Source: an uncultured Pseudomonadota bacterium | GTDB taxonomy: Bacteria; Pseudomonadota; Gammaproteobacteria; Burkholderiales; SG8-41 | Assembly (NCBI GenBank): GCA_946885605.1 | Contig: CAMPGR010000013.1 | Location: forward strand, 1 to 46,553 | Direction of reading: 5' to 3' | Length of the DNA: 46,553 bases | In this document: positions 1 through 7,752 of the stretch, in pieces | How the letters are laid out: every line of letters begins with the position of its first letter | Numbering within the stretch: position 1 is the first letter of the stretch | Translations under genes and position numbers: made by a program | The notes under the pieces: generated by a model | Database searches by the model: none | The model's input: the letters and a program-made list of their open reading frames with translations, nothing else | Told to the model about the DNA's origin: nothing

Positions 1-2278
1 CGATGAAGAGGGCGACTTCGCGTGGGGGTGTCGCCAACCCCATCCCCTCCCCAACCCTCCCCTTGAAGGGGAGGGAATCTTTTTTTTCCAGTCCGGCCCT
101 CCCTTTCAAGGGCAGGAAGCCACGTTTTCCGGTGAGAGGGTTGTCAGTGTGGAACGGGCGCGGGTGCCAGCGGGGAAGCGTGCGCCGTGCGCTGAGGCCG
201 AGCGCCTTTTCGGTGAGTAGCGCGAGCCCCGGCACCCGATCGCGGAGGTTCAGCAGCCACGACAGCCGCGCGCCCCACGGCGCGTAGCGCGGAAGGTAGG
301 CGACGAGCCGCTCTTTCAAAGATAGGGGATGGCGCTTGCGATAGTGGTAGAGGAACTCCACTTTCATCCTCGCGACATCGACGCCGGTCGGGCATTCGCG
401 CTTGCACCCCTTGCACGACACGCAGAGGTCGAGCGTCCTGTAGACCTCGTCGGACGTCAACGCTTCGGGCCCGAGTTGTCCGGAGAGGGCGAGCCGCAGG
501 GTGTTCGCCCGCCCGCGCGTCAAATGCTGCTCGTCACGCGTTGCGCGATACGAGGGGCACATCGTCCCCGCATCGAACTTGCGGCAGTGGCCGTTGTTGT
601 TGCACATCTCCACCGCTTTGTCGAACCCGCCCCACTCCGACCAGTCGAGCGCGGTGTCGATCTTCAGGGTGCGGTAGGCCGGCTTGAAGCGGAAGAGGCT
701 GCGATCGTCCTGCTTCGACGGCCGCACGATCTTGCCCGGATTCAGGAGGCCCTTCGGATCGAAGATCTCCTTGATCTCCTCGAACGCGCGCGCGAGCTTC
801 GGCCCGAAGAACGGCGCGATCCACTCGGAGCGGACGAGGCCATCGCCGTGCTCGCCGGAATACGCGCCCTTGTATTGCTTCACCAGCTCGGCCGCTTCTT
901 CCGCGATCGCGCGCATCTTGTGCGCGCCGTCCTCACGCATGTTGAGCACCGGCCGCACATGGAGACACCCCACTGACGCATGCGCGTACCACGTGCCCTT
1001 CGTGCCGTGCTTCTCGAACACGCGCGTCAGGCGGTCGGTGTATTCGGCAAGGTGCTCGAGCGGCACCGCGCAGTCCTCGATGAAGGAAACCGGCTTGCCG
1101 TCGCCTTTCATCGACATCACGATGTTGAGGCCGGCCTTTCTCACCTCCCAGACGTCGCGCTGGAGCTGTGCATCGGTGATTTCCACCACACTCCCCGGCA
1201 AATCGAGATCGCCCATCAGCTCCACGAGCTGCTTCAACCGCGTGAGCTGCATATCGCGATCGTCGCCCGCAAATTCGACGAGCAGGATCGCTTCCGGCTC
1301 GCCGCGTATGAATCGCTTCACGATCGATTCGAAAGCCGGGTTCGCGCGGGCGAGCTCGATCATCGTGCGATCGACGAGCTCCACAGCGGCGGGCTTCAAC
1401 TTCACGATGTGCTGCGGCGCCTCCATCGACTGATAGAAGTTCGGGAAGTGGCACACCCCGAGCGTCTTGTGCTTCGGCAGCGGCGAAAGCTTGAGATGCA
1501 GGCGCTTGGAGTACGCGAGCGTCCCCTCCGAACCGACGAGCAGATGCGCCATGTTGAACGGCAGCGCGAGCATCATATCGAGGTTATAACCGCCAACGCG
1601 GCGCAAGACCTTGGGATAACGATGCGCGATCTCTTCGGTCTCGCGCATCGCGATGGCGCGGATTCTCTTCACCAGCTCGACGTAGCCGCGCGGCGCGTCG
1701 AAACGCGAAAGGTCCTCGGGCACCGGCCCGAACTCGAATTGCGAGCCATCGGCGAGGAGCGCATCGATCGCCTGCACGTTGTGCACCATGTTGCCGTACT
1801 CGATCGAGCGCGAGCCGCAGGAGTTGTTGCCCGCCATTCCGCCGAGCGTCGCCTGCGCGCTGGTGGAGACATCGACCGGGTACCACAGCCCGTGCGGCTT
1901 CAGGTAAGCATTGAGTTGATCGAGCACCACCCCCGGTTGAACCGTGACGGTGCGCGCGTCCTTGTCAAAGGCGATGACCTGGTTGAGGTGCTTCGAATGG
2001 TCGATCACGACCGCCGCGCCGACCGTCTGGCCGCACTGCGACGTGCCCGCGCCGCGTGCGAGCACCGGCACGCCCTCGTCGAGCGCGATCTGCACGGCGG
2101 CGATCGCGTCCTGCTCGGTTCTCGGGACGACGACGCCGATCGGCTCGATCTGGTAGATCGATGCATCGGTCGCATAGCGCCCGCGCGAGCCGGCGTCGAA
2201 CAGCACCTCGCCCTGCACCTCGCGCCGAAAGCGTGCGGCAAGCGCGGAATCACCGGGGTGGATCGATCTGGCAGGCAT
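1..2278 (-). CDS. YdiJ-like FAD/4Fe-4S 2-hydroxyacid dehydrogenase (3' end beyond the window)
   Basis: The frame is open from an ATG at 2278 to the left edge (759 codons), with no stop in the window. The N-terminal half is an FAD-binding PCMH-type domain, with a GTSQCGQT motif near residue 76 and GGMAGNNSCGSRS near 140, followed by an FAD-linked oxidase C-terminal domain containing GEHGDGLVRSEW. It is fused to an Fe-S region with CNNNGHCR..CPSY and C-x2-C-x2-C-x3-CP (near 389-425). This order matches YdiJ (D-2-hydroxyglutarate/D-lactate-type dehydrogenase, about 1,018 aa), so roughly 260 residues of the cysteine-rich electron-transfer part should lie outside. It would oxidise a 2-hydroxyacid and pass electrons toward the quinone pool. 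Residues about 715-747 are encoded by an interspersed repeat (see 55-119). The exact substrate (glycolate, lactate or 2-hydroxyglutarate) is not determinable. Confidence 0.9.
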   Translation of the reverse strand, partial: MPARSIHPGDSALAARFRREVQGEVLFDAGSRGRYATDASIYQIEPIGVVVPRTEQDAIAAVQIALDEGVPVLARGAGTSQCGQTVGAAVVIDHSKHLNQVIAFDKDARTVTVQPGVVLDQLNAYLKPHGLWYPVDVSTSAQATLGGMAGNNSCGSRSIEYGNMVHNVQAIDALLADGSQFEFGPVPEDLSRFDAPRGYVELVKRIRAIAMRETEEIAHRYPKVLRRVGGYNLDMMLALPFNMAHLLVGSEGTLAYSKRLHLKLSPLPKHKTLGVCHFPNFYQSMEAPQHIVKLKPAAVELVDRTMIELARANPAFESIVKRFIRGEPEAILLVEFAGDDRDMQLTRLKQLVELMGDLDLPGSVVEITDAQLQRDVWEVRKAGLNIVMSMKGDGKPVSFIEDCAVPLEHLAEYTDRLTRVFEKHGTKGTWYAHASVGCLHVRPVLNMREDGAHKMRAIAEEAAELVKQYKGAYSGEHGDGLVRSEWIAPFFGPKLARAFEEIKEIFDPKGLLNPGKIVRPSKQDDRSLFRFKPAYRTLKIDTALDWSEWGGFDKAVEMCNNNGHCRKFDAGTMCPSYRATRDEQHLTRGRANTLRLALSGQLGPEALTSDEVYRTLDLCVSCKGCKRECPTGVDVARMKVEFLYHYRKRHPLSLKERLVAYLPRYAPWGARLSWLLNLRDRVPGLALLTEKALGLSARRTLPRWHPRPFHTDNPLTGKRGFLPLKGRAGLEKKDSLPFKGRVGEGMGLATPPREVALFI
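55..119. repeat. Two palindromic repeat units inserted in frame in a coding region
   Basis: Bases 55-64 and 66-75 form a perfect 10-bp inverted repeat around a single G. A second, imperfect copy (CCCTCCCTTT..AAGGGCAGG) lies at 98-116. Read on the minus strand in the dehydrogenase frame, they encode FLPLKGR and SLPFKGRVGEGM, low-complexity basic peptides unrelated to the flanking enzyme. No stop codon or frame loss results. The segment falls between the 4Fe-4S domain and the next domain (flanking residues end in REVALFI), a plausible linker. Confidence 0.85.
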
Positions 2279-2312
2279 GCGTTTGGCGTGAACGATGGCG
2301 GTTCACTCACCG

Positions 2313-2318
2313 TATAAT
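2313..2318 (+). promoter_or_regulatory. Perfect TATAAT -10 box before the aminotransferase gene
   Basis: A consensus TATAAT lies in the 66-bp divergent gap, 27 bp before the ATG at 2345, with a GAGGAG ribosome site in between. No good -35 hexamer sits at 16-18 bp upstream, so an activator may be needed. The site is only a candidate. Confidence 0.45.
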
Positions 2319-2344
2319 AGCGCATCCCACCGAGGAGACCCGCC

Positions 2345-3547
2345 ATGGCTTACGCAAGTGGCCGACACTTTCTCCAGATTCCCGGACCGACCAACGTGCC
2401 CGACCGGATCCTCCGCGCGATCGACAACCCGACCATCGATCATCGCGGTCCCGAATTCCAGCAGCTCGGACTAACGGTGCTGAACGGGCTCAAGCGGGTG
2501 TTCAAGACCACGGGATCCGTGATCATCTATCCGGCATCCGGCACTGGCGCATGGGAGGCCGCGCTCGTCAATACGCTCTCGCCCGGCGACAAGGTGCTCA
2601 TGTTCGAGACGGGTCACTTTGCGACGCTGTGGTACAACATGGCGAAGCGGCTGGGGCTCGAACCCGTCTTCGTGCCCGGCGACTGGCGCCACGGCGTCGA
2701 TCCGCGTGAGGTCGAAGCGCGACTCTCCGAAGACAAGGCGTACGCGATCAAGGCGGTGATGGTCGTGCACAACGAGACGTCCACCGGCGTCACGACCCGC
2801 GTTGACGAAGTGCGCAAAGCTATCGATCGGACGCAGCACCCGGCGCTTTTCATGGTGGACACGATCTCGTCTCTCGCCTCGATCGATTACCGCCACGATG
2901 AATGGGGCGTCGATGTGACCGTCGCCGGCTCGCAGAAAGGTCTCATGCTGCCGCCGGGGCTCTCCTTCAATGCGGTGAGCGACAAGGCGCTGGCCGCTTC
3001 GAAATCCGCGAAACTTCCGCGCTCGTACTGGTCGTGGGACGACATGCTGGCGAACAACAAGAACGGTTTCTTTCCGTACACGCCGGGGACCAACCTGCTC
3101 TACGGCCTGCGCGAAGCGCTCAAGATGCTGCTCGAGGACGAGGGGCTCGAGAACGTATTCAAACGTCATGACCGCCATGCGGAGGCGGCGCGGCGTGCAG
3201 TGCGCGCATGGAACCTGGAGATCCTGTGCCTCGAGCCGGCCGAATACTCGAGCTCGCTCACCGCGGTGCTGCTGCCCGAAGGCCATAGCGAGACCCGCTT
3301 CCGCGACATCGTGCTGGAACGCTTCAACATGTCGCTCGGCTCGGGACTAGGCAAACTGCGCGACAAGGTGTTCCGCATAGGGCACCTCGGATCGTTCAAC
3401 GATCTCATGCTGATGGGCACGCTCGCCGGCGTGGAGATGGGGCTCGCGCTCGCCGGCGTGCCGCACCGGAAAGGCGGCGTCGCCGCGGCCATGGACTACC
3501 TTACTGCCGAAGCCGCCGGCAGGCCGGCGCAGCAGAAGGCGGCTTAG
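2345..3547 (+). CDS. Serine/alanine--glyoxylate aminotransferase (class V PLP enzyme)
   Basis: This 400-aa protein is full length for the family. It opens with the typical LQIPGPTNVP and carries DNPTIDHRGPEF, YPASGTGAWEA (63-72), HNETSTGV (142-149), D172 in MVDTISSL and the PLP Schiff-base lysine K198 in GSQKGLM. It would transfer an amino group from serine or alanine to glyoxylate, giving glycine, in the cytoplasm. A GAGGAG ribosome site precedes the ATG. It is divergent from a 2-hydroxyacid dehydrogenase that might supply a 2-oxoacid such as glyoxylate, which would fit glycolate/C2 metabolism. Donor preference cannot be read from sequence, so no symbol is assigned. Confidence 0.92.
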   Translation: MAYASGRHFLQIPGPTNVPDRILRAIDNPTIDHRGPEFQQLGLTVLNGLKRVFKTTGSVIIYPASGTGAWEAALVNTLSPGDKVLMFETGHFATLWYNMAKRLGLEPVFVPGDWRHGVDPREVEARLSEDKAYAIKAVMVVHNETSTGVTTRVDEVRKAIDRTQHPALFMVDTISSLASIDYRHDEWGVDVTVAGSQKGLMLPPGLSFNAVSDKALAASKSAKLPRSYWSWDDMLANNKNGFFPYTPGTNLLYGLREALKMLLEDEGLENVFKRHDRHAEAARRAVRAWNLEILCLEPAEYSSSLTAVLLPEGHSETRFRDIVLERFNMSLGSGLGKLRDKVFRIGHLGSFNDLMLMGTLAGVEMGLALAGVPHRKGGVAAAMDYLTAEAAGRPAQQKAA

Positions 3548-3658
3548 AGCACGGCCAGCAGTTGACAAGCCGGCCGGCGATCAGGAAAGTGGCGGGGCCT
3601 GCGGCGCTCAGGGTATGCCGCAGCTTCTCACTATTACACCAAAACGAGGAGGAAAGAG

Positions 3659-4627
3659 ATGGTCCGTGCTGTTGTCGCTTTGCTCGCCACAATAGGGCTC
3701 GCTGGAACTGCATGCGTTGCAGGCGCCCAGAACTACCCCAACCGCCCGATACGCATGGTGGTGCCCTTCGCGCCCGGCGGCGGCAGCGACATATCAGGCC
3801 GGGTGCTTGCCGACGGTCTCGGCGAAGCGCTCGGACAGACCATCGTCGTGGACAACCGGCCGGGTGCGGGGAGTATCCTCGGGTGCGATATCGTGGCGAA
3901 GGCGAACCCCGATGGCTATACGACGCTGCTCGGCAACATCAGCATGGCTTTTAACACGGCGATCTACAAGAAGCTGCCGTACGACGCGATCAAGGACTTT
4001 TCGCCCATCACGCTCGCCACCGACCAACCCAACATCCTGGTCGCGCATCCGTCGCTTCCCGCCAAAACGTTCAAGGACTTCCTCGCGCTCGCCACATCGC
4101 AGCCCGGCAAGCTGACCTACGGTTCCGCCGGCATGGGCTCGGGCACCCATCTCGCGATGGAGATGCTGCTCATGTCGCGCAAGCTCGATCTCGTCCACGT
4201 GCCGTACAAGGGCACCGGACCGGCGCTCACCGCGCTGCTCGGCAACCAGATCTCGGTGTTCTTCTCGACCTACGCGTCGGCGCTGCCGCACGTGAAGGGC
4301 ACACGGTTGCGCGCGTTTGCGGTGACGAGCAGCAAGCGCACGACAACGCTCCCCGATATTCCGACCGTCGCGGAGTCCGGCTTCCCCGGCTACGAGTACA
4401 GCACCTGGTACGGGTTTCTCGCACCGGCTGGCACGCCGCGCGCGATCGTCGAAAAACTCAACAAGGCGGCGGTGAGCGTGCTCAAATCCGACAAGACGCG
4501 GGAGCGTTACATCGCACAAGGCATGGAACCCATCCCATCCACCTCCGCCGACTATGCGGCGTACCTCAAGTCCGAGATCGCGAAATGGACGAAAGTCGTG
4601 CGCGCGGCGAAGCTGCCCTTGCAATAG
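3659..4627 (+). CDS. Bug/TctC-family periplasmic solute-binding protein
   Basis: A 322-aa protein with an N-terminal signal peptide (about residues 1-22, ending near VAGAQ). It has the family signatures in order: PFAPGGGSDISGR, VVDNRPGAGS, PDGYTTLLG, LPYDAIKDFSP, YGSAGMGSGTHLAMEM and VHVPYKG. Bug proteins are receptors of tripartite tricarboxylate transporters and bind small carboxylates or amides. A strong AGGAGG-type ribosome site precedes the ATG. No TctA or TctB permease is present in the window, so it is an orphan receptor. It is followed 10 bp later by a second Bug gene with similar sequence, probably an ancient tandem duplication. The ligand is unknown. Confidence 0.93.
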   Translation: MVRAVVALLATIGLAGTACVAGAQNYPNRPIRMVVPFAPGGGSDISGRVLADGLGEALGQTIVVDNRPGAGSILGCDIVAKANPDGYTTLLGNISMAFNTAIYKKLPYDAIKDFSPITLATDQPNILVAHPSLPAKTFKDFLALATSQPGKLTYGSAGMGSGTHLAMEMLLMSRKLDLVHVPYKGTGPALTALLGNQISVFFSTYASALPHVKGTRLRAFAVTSSKRTTTLPDIPTVAESGFPGYEYSTWYGFLAPAGTPRAIVEKLNKAAVSVLKSDKTRERYIAQGMEPIPSTSADYAAYLKSEIAKWTKVVRAAKLPLQ

Positions 4628-4637
4628 GAAGCGATCG

Positions 4638-5603
4638 ATGGCGCGCCTGTTGTGGATGGTGCTTGCGGCTGCGCCCCTCGCGATACCGGGGACCGCACTC
4701 GCACAGGCATATCCCGCCAAGGCGATCCGCTTCGTGGTGCCGTTCGCCCCTGGCGGCGGCAACGACATTCTCGGGCGTGTCATCGCGCAGAAGCTGCACG
4801 AAGGGTTCGGCGTGCCGGTCGTGGTGGACAACCGCGGCGGCGCGGGCGGGACGATCGGGACCGACATCGTCGCCAAATCCCCGCCGGACGGCTACACCAT
4901 GCTCATCAACAACGTGAGTCTCGCGGTCAACGTCACGCTCTATTCGAAGCTGCCCTACGACACGCTCAAGGACCTCGAGCCGGTGAGCCTCGCCGGGCGC
5001 CAGCCGAACATACTGGTCGTGCATCCCTCGCTGCCGGTCAAGTCGGTAAAGGAACTGCTCGCGCTCGCTCGCTCGAAACCGGGCGCGCTCTCTTTCGGCT
5101 CGGGCGGCATCGGCAGCAGCTCGCACCTTTCCGCCGAGCTGATGAAGTACCTGACCAAGATCGACATCGTACACGTGCCCTACAAAGGCATGGGGCCGGC
5201 GCTCGTCGATCTCGTGAGCGGGCAGACACAGCTCGCGATGGCGACCATGGCATCGGCGCTGCCGCACGTGCGCAGCAATCGTATGCGCCCGCTCGCCGTC
5301 TCCACCGCCAAGCGCGTCGCGGTCGTGCCCGATGTCCCGACCATGATCGAGGCCGGCGTGAAGGACTTCGACTACAGCACCTGGTACGGGATCGTGGTGC
5401 CTGCCGGCACACCGGCGGCAGTCGTATCCCGGCTCAACGCCGAACTCGTGAAAGCCCTTGCCACGCGTGAGGTAGGCGAACGCTTCGCGGCACAGGGCGT
5501 CGCACCGGAATCGACCACGCCGCAGGCGTTCAAGGCTTTTCTCAACAACGAGGTCCGGCGCTGGGCGCCCGTCATCAAGGCCTCCGGCATGCAGGTAAAC
5601 TGA
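4638..5603 (+). CDS. Bug/TctC-family periplasmic solute-binding protein
   Basis: A 321-aa protein. The ATG at 4638 is chosen over an upstream in-frame start at 4554 because it follows AGGA and begins a clean signal peptide (cleavage near ALAQA). Signatures include PFAPGGGNDILGR, VVDNRGGAGG, PPDGYTML, LPYDTLKDLEP, FGSGGIGSSSHLSAEL and VHVPYKGMG. Many blocks match the gene just upstream, consistent with tandem duplication and later divergence. It probably shares a transcript with that gene and with the deaminase-family gene that starts 1 bp after its stop. No cognate permease is nearby, and the ligand is unknown. Confidence 0.93.
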   Translation: MARLLWMVLAAAPLAIPGTALAQAYPAKAIRFVVPFAPGGGNDILGRVIAQKLHEGFGVPVVVDNRGGAGGTIGTDIVAKSPPDGYTMLINNVSLAVNVTLYSKLPYDTLKDLEPVSLAGRQPNILVVHPSLPVKSVKELLALARSKPGALSFGSGGIGSSSHLSAELMKYLTKIDIVHVPYKGMGPALVDLVSGQTQLAMATMASALPHVRSNRMRPLAVSTAKRVAVVPDVPTMIEAGVKDFDYSTWYGIVVPAGTPAAVVSRLNAELVKALATREVGERFAAQGVAPESTTPQAFKAFLNNEVRRWAPVIKASGMQVN

Positions 5604-5604
5604 A

Positions 5605-6075
5605 ATGGCAACCCACGAAGAGCATCACCGATACATGCAGCGCGCACTCGAGCAGGCGCGTGAAGCCGGCCAGCGCGGCAACCGCCCGGTCGCGTCGATC
5701 ATCGTGCGTGACGGCGCCATCATCGGCGAGGGGCAGAACACTATCTACTCGGATCTCGACCCCAGCGCCCACGCGGAGATCGCGGCAATCCGGCAGGCGT
5801 GCGCACGGCTCGAGGCCGTCGACCTCTCGGGGAGCACGTTGTACTCGACGCTCGAGCCGTGCCCGATGTGCTTCTGGGCGATGCAGGAAGCGAAGATCGG
5901 GCGCCTCGTGCTCGGTGGGCGCTACGTCGGCATCGGCCGCACCGACCTTGGCCGCTACACCGTCGAGTCGTTCCTCCAATTCACGGGCCGGTCGCTGGAG
6001 GTCGTGACCGGCGTGCTCGAGAAGGAATGCGAGGCGGTTCGTCTCGAATGGATGAAGGCGCAGAAGACCGGTTGA
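5605..6075 (+). CDS. Nucleoside/cytidine deaminase-family zinc enzyme
   Basis: A 156-aa single-domain protein. The zinc-site residues are H56 with the proton-shuttle E58 (SAHAEIAAI) and C86/C89 (EPCPMCFWAM), the PCxxC layout of the CMP/dCMP and guanine/tRNA-adenosine deaminase superfamily. The reaction would be hydrolytic deamination of an amino-heterocycle in the cytoplasm. The ATG starts 1 bp after the preceding Bug stop with no strong ribosome site, suggesting translational coupling. That pairing hints that the Bug ligand or its product could be an amine-bearing ring compound, but this is inference. Guanine deaminase, TadA-like and catabolic cyclic-amine deaminase roles all remain possible. 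Confidence 0.85.
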   Translation: MATHEEHHRYMQRALEQAREAGQRGNRPVASIIVRDGAIIGEGQNTIYSDLDPSAHAEIAAIRQACARLEAVDLSGSTLYSTLEPCPMCFWAMQEAKIGRLVLGGRYVGIGRTDLGRYTVESFLQFTGRSLEVVTGVLEKECEAVRLEWMKAQKTG

Positions 6076-6190
6076 GCTTCCCGGGGCAGCGCGATGCCGG
6101 GGCGGCGCAAAATCGGGTAAAGTAACCCGGCAGGCGCGCGAAAAACGACAAGCGGCGCCCGCAAGCCAATATCACCAAAGGAGGAATGCG

Positions 6191-7162
6191 ATGAGGCTCA
6201 CCCAGCTCGTTTCCATAGCCACAGGCGTGCTCTTTGCACACGCCGTCGCCGCGCAGACCGAGATCAAGTTCGGGCACGTCGGCGAACCGGGCTCTCTGTT
6301 CGCGAAATCCGCCGAGGAGTTCGCGAAGCGCGTCAATGGAAAGCTCGGCAACAAAGCGAAGGTCGTGGTGTACGGCTCGAGCCAGCTCGGCGGCGACAAG
6401 GAGCTTCTGCAGAAACTGAAGCTCGGCACCGTCGATATGGCACTGCCCTCCACCGTCATGTCCTCGGAGTCGGATCTTTTCGGCATCTTCGAGATGCCGT
6501 ATCTCGTCAAGGACCGCAAGCACATGCAGGCGATCGAGAAAGCGGTCGTGTGGCCGAGCCTTGCGCCCGAAGTCGAGAAGAAAGGTCTCAAGATCCTCGC
6601 CGTGTGGGAAAACGGTTACCGCCACATCACCAACAACAAGAAGCCGATCAAGGTCCCGGCCGACCTGCAGGGCATCAAGCTGCGCACGCCGGAAGGCAAG
6701 TGGCGCGTGAAAATGTTCCAGACCTACGGCGCGAATCCGAGCCCGATGAAGTTTTCCGAGGTGTTCACGGCGCTCCAGACTGGCGTGATGGACGGCCAGG
6801 AAAACCCGTTCTCCCAGATCTACAGCGCGAAGTTCCAGGAGGTGCAGAAATACTTGTCGCTCACCGGGCACGTCTATACGCCGGCCTATGTGACAGTCGG
6901 CGCCAAGAAATGGGCGTCGCTGCCGGCGGACGTGCGCAAAGTGCTCGAAGACGCGGCGAAGGATCTCCAGTCGTTCGTGTACGCCACTGCGGAAAAGGAC
7001 GAGAAGGATCTGCTCGGGAAGATCAAGGCCGCCGGCGTGCAGGTGAACGAAGCTGACAAGGCTGCGTTCGTGAAGGCGAGCGCGGCGGTTTACGAAGAAT
7101 TCGGCCAGTCGGTGAAGGGCTCCAAGGCGCTGATCGACAAGGCGCTGAGCCTGGCCAAGTAA
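6191..7162 (+). CDS. TRAP transporter solute-binding protein (DctP family)
   Basis: A 323-aa protein with a signal peptide (cleavage near AVAAQ), preceded by an AAAGGAGG ribosome site. DctP features include the FGHVGEPGSLFAKSAEEFA opening, GSSQLGGDKELLQKL, the ligand-carboxylate arginine block LQGIKLRTPEG (residues about 160-170) and the MDGQENP motif. It would capture a carboxylate in the periplasm and deliver it to the DctQM permease encoded next. The three genes at 6191-9032 form a complete TRAP system. The ligand is not assignable from sequence. Confidence 0.94.
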   Translation: MRLTQLVSIATGVLFAHAVAAQTEIKFGHVGEPGSLFAKSAEEFAKRVNGKLGNKAKVVVYGSSQLGGDKELLQKLKLGTVDMALPSTVMSSESDLFGIFEMPYLVKDRKHMQAIEKAVVWPSLAPEVEKKGLKILAVWENGYRHITNNKKPIKVPADLQGIKLRTPEGKWRVKMFQTYGANPSPMKFSEVFTALQTGVMDGQENPFSQIYSAKFQEVQKYLSLTGHVYTPAYVTVGAKKWASLPADVRKVLEDAAKDLQSFVYATAEKDEKDLLGKIKAAGVQVNEADKAAFVKASAAVYEEFGQSVKGSKALIDKALSLAK

Positions 7163-7242
7163 CGGACAAGTGCGGCGGCGACGGGCAGCCGCCCCTCGCC
7201 GCCTTTTCCCAGCTTTTGCAGCCCACGAGTCACTCTGGCGTG

Positions 7243-7752
7243 ATGCTTGCCCGCGTACGAAAGGCTTACGGGAAGTTCCTCGAAGCGCTCCTGATCATCC
7301 TCATGGTGGCGCTCGCCGTCGAAGTCACCATCGGCGTCGTGTTCCGCTACGTGGGTTACGCGCTCGTCTGGTACGACGAGGTGGCGACGATACTCCTCGC
7401 GTGGGTCACCTACTACGGCTCGGCGCTCGCGGCGCTCAAGCGCGCGCATCTCGGTGTGCCGGAAGTTGTCGCCATGCTTCCGCCGGGGGCCCGCCTCGTG
7501 GTCGCGATCATCGCCGAAGCCGCGGTATTCGCCTTCTTCGCCGTGCTGGCGTGGGTCGGTTACACCGTGCTCGAGGTGCTCGCAACGGACAACCTCGTCT
7601 CGATCCCGGAAGTGTCCGTCGCCTATACGCAATCGGTGATCCCGATCAGCGCCGTGCTGTTCATGATCGCGGAAGCGCTCGTCCTGCCCGATGTGCTGCG
7701 CGAAGCGCGCGGCGTGAAGCCGGCGCATGTCACGGCGGACGGCCTGACGTGA
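7243..7752 (+). CDS. TRAP transporter small permease (DctQ family)
   Basis: A 169-aa integral membrane protein with four hydrophobic segments, normal for the DctQ subunit. It has the usual VVFRYVGYALVWYDEVATILLAW block, where the conserved E sits after WYDE. The ATG at 7243 is preferred; an in-frame TTG at 7216 would add nine residues without a clear ribosome site. It overlaps the large permease gene by 4 bp (the GTGA at 7749-7752), which argues for coupled translation and stoichiometric QM assembly in the inner membrane. Confidence 0.92.
   Translation: MLARVRKAYGKFLEALLIILMVALAVEVTIGVVFRYVGYALVWYDEVATILLAWVTYYGSALAALKRAHLGVPEVVAMLPPGARLVVAIIAEAAVFAFFAVLAWVGYTVLEVLATDNLVSIPEVSVAYTQSVIPISAVLFMIAEALVLPDVLREARGVKPAHVTADGLT

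Noticed and set aside
2471..3286. Long antisense open frame inside the aminotransferase gene
   Set aside because: High-GC DNA leaves antisense frames open. The translation is low-complexity and charged, and the plus-strand frame has clear PLP-enzyme motifs. The same applies to the long antisense frames across 7623-9065, 9443-10747, 10858-13218, 17555-18889, 18917-20527 and 33320-34720.
3562..3567. Consensus TTGACA upstream of the first Bug gene
   Set aside because: No acceptable -10 box is found 16-19 bp downstream (the sequence there reads GAAAGT), so a promoter cannot be supported.
3599..3623. Hairpin CTGCGGC/GCCGCAG as a terminator or attenuator
   Set aside because: A 7-bp stem exists, but no T run follows and no alternative structure is evident.
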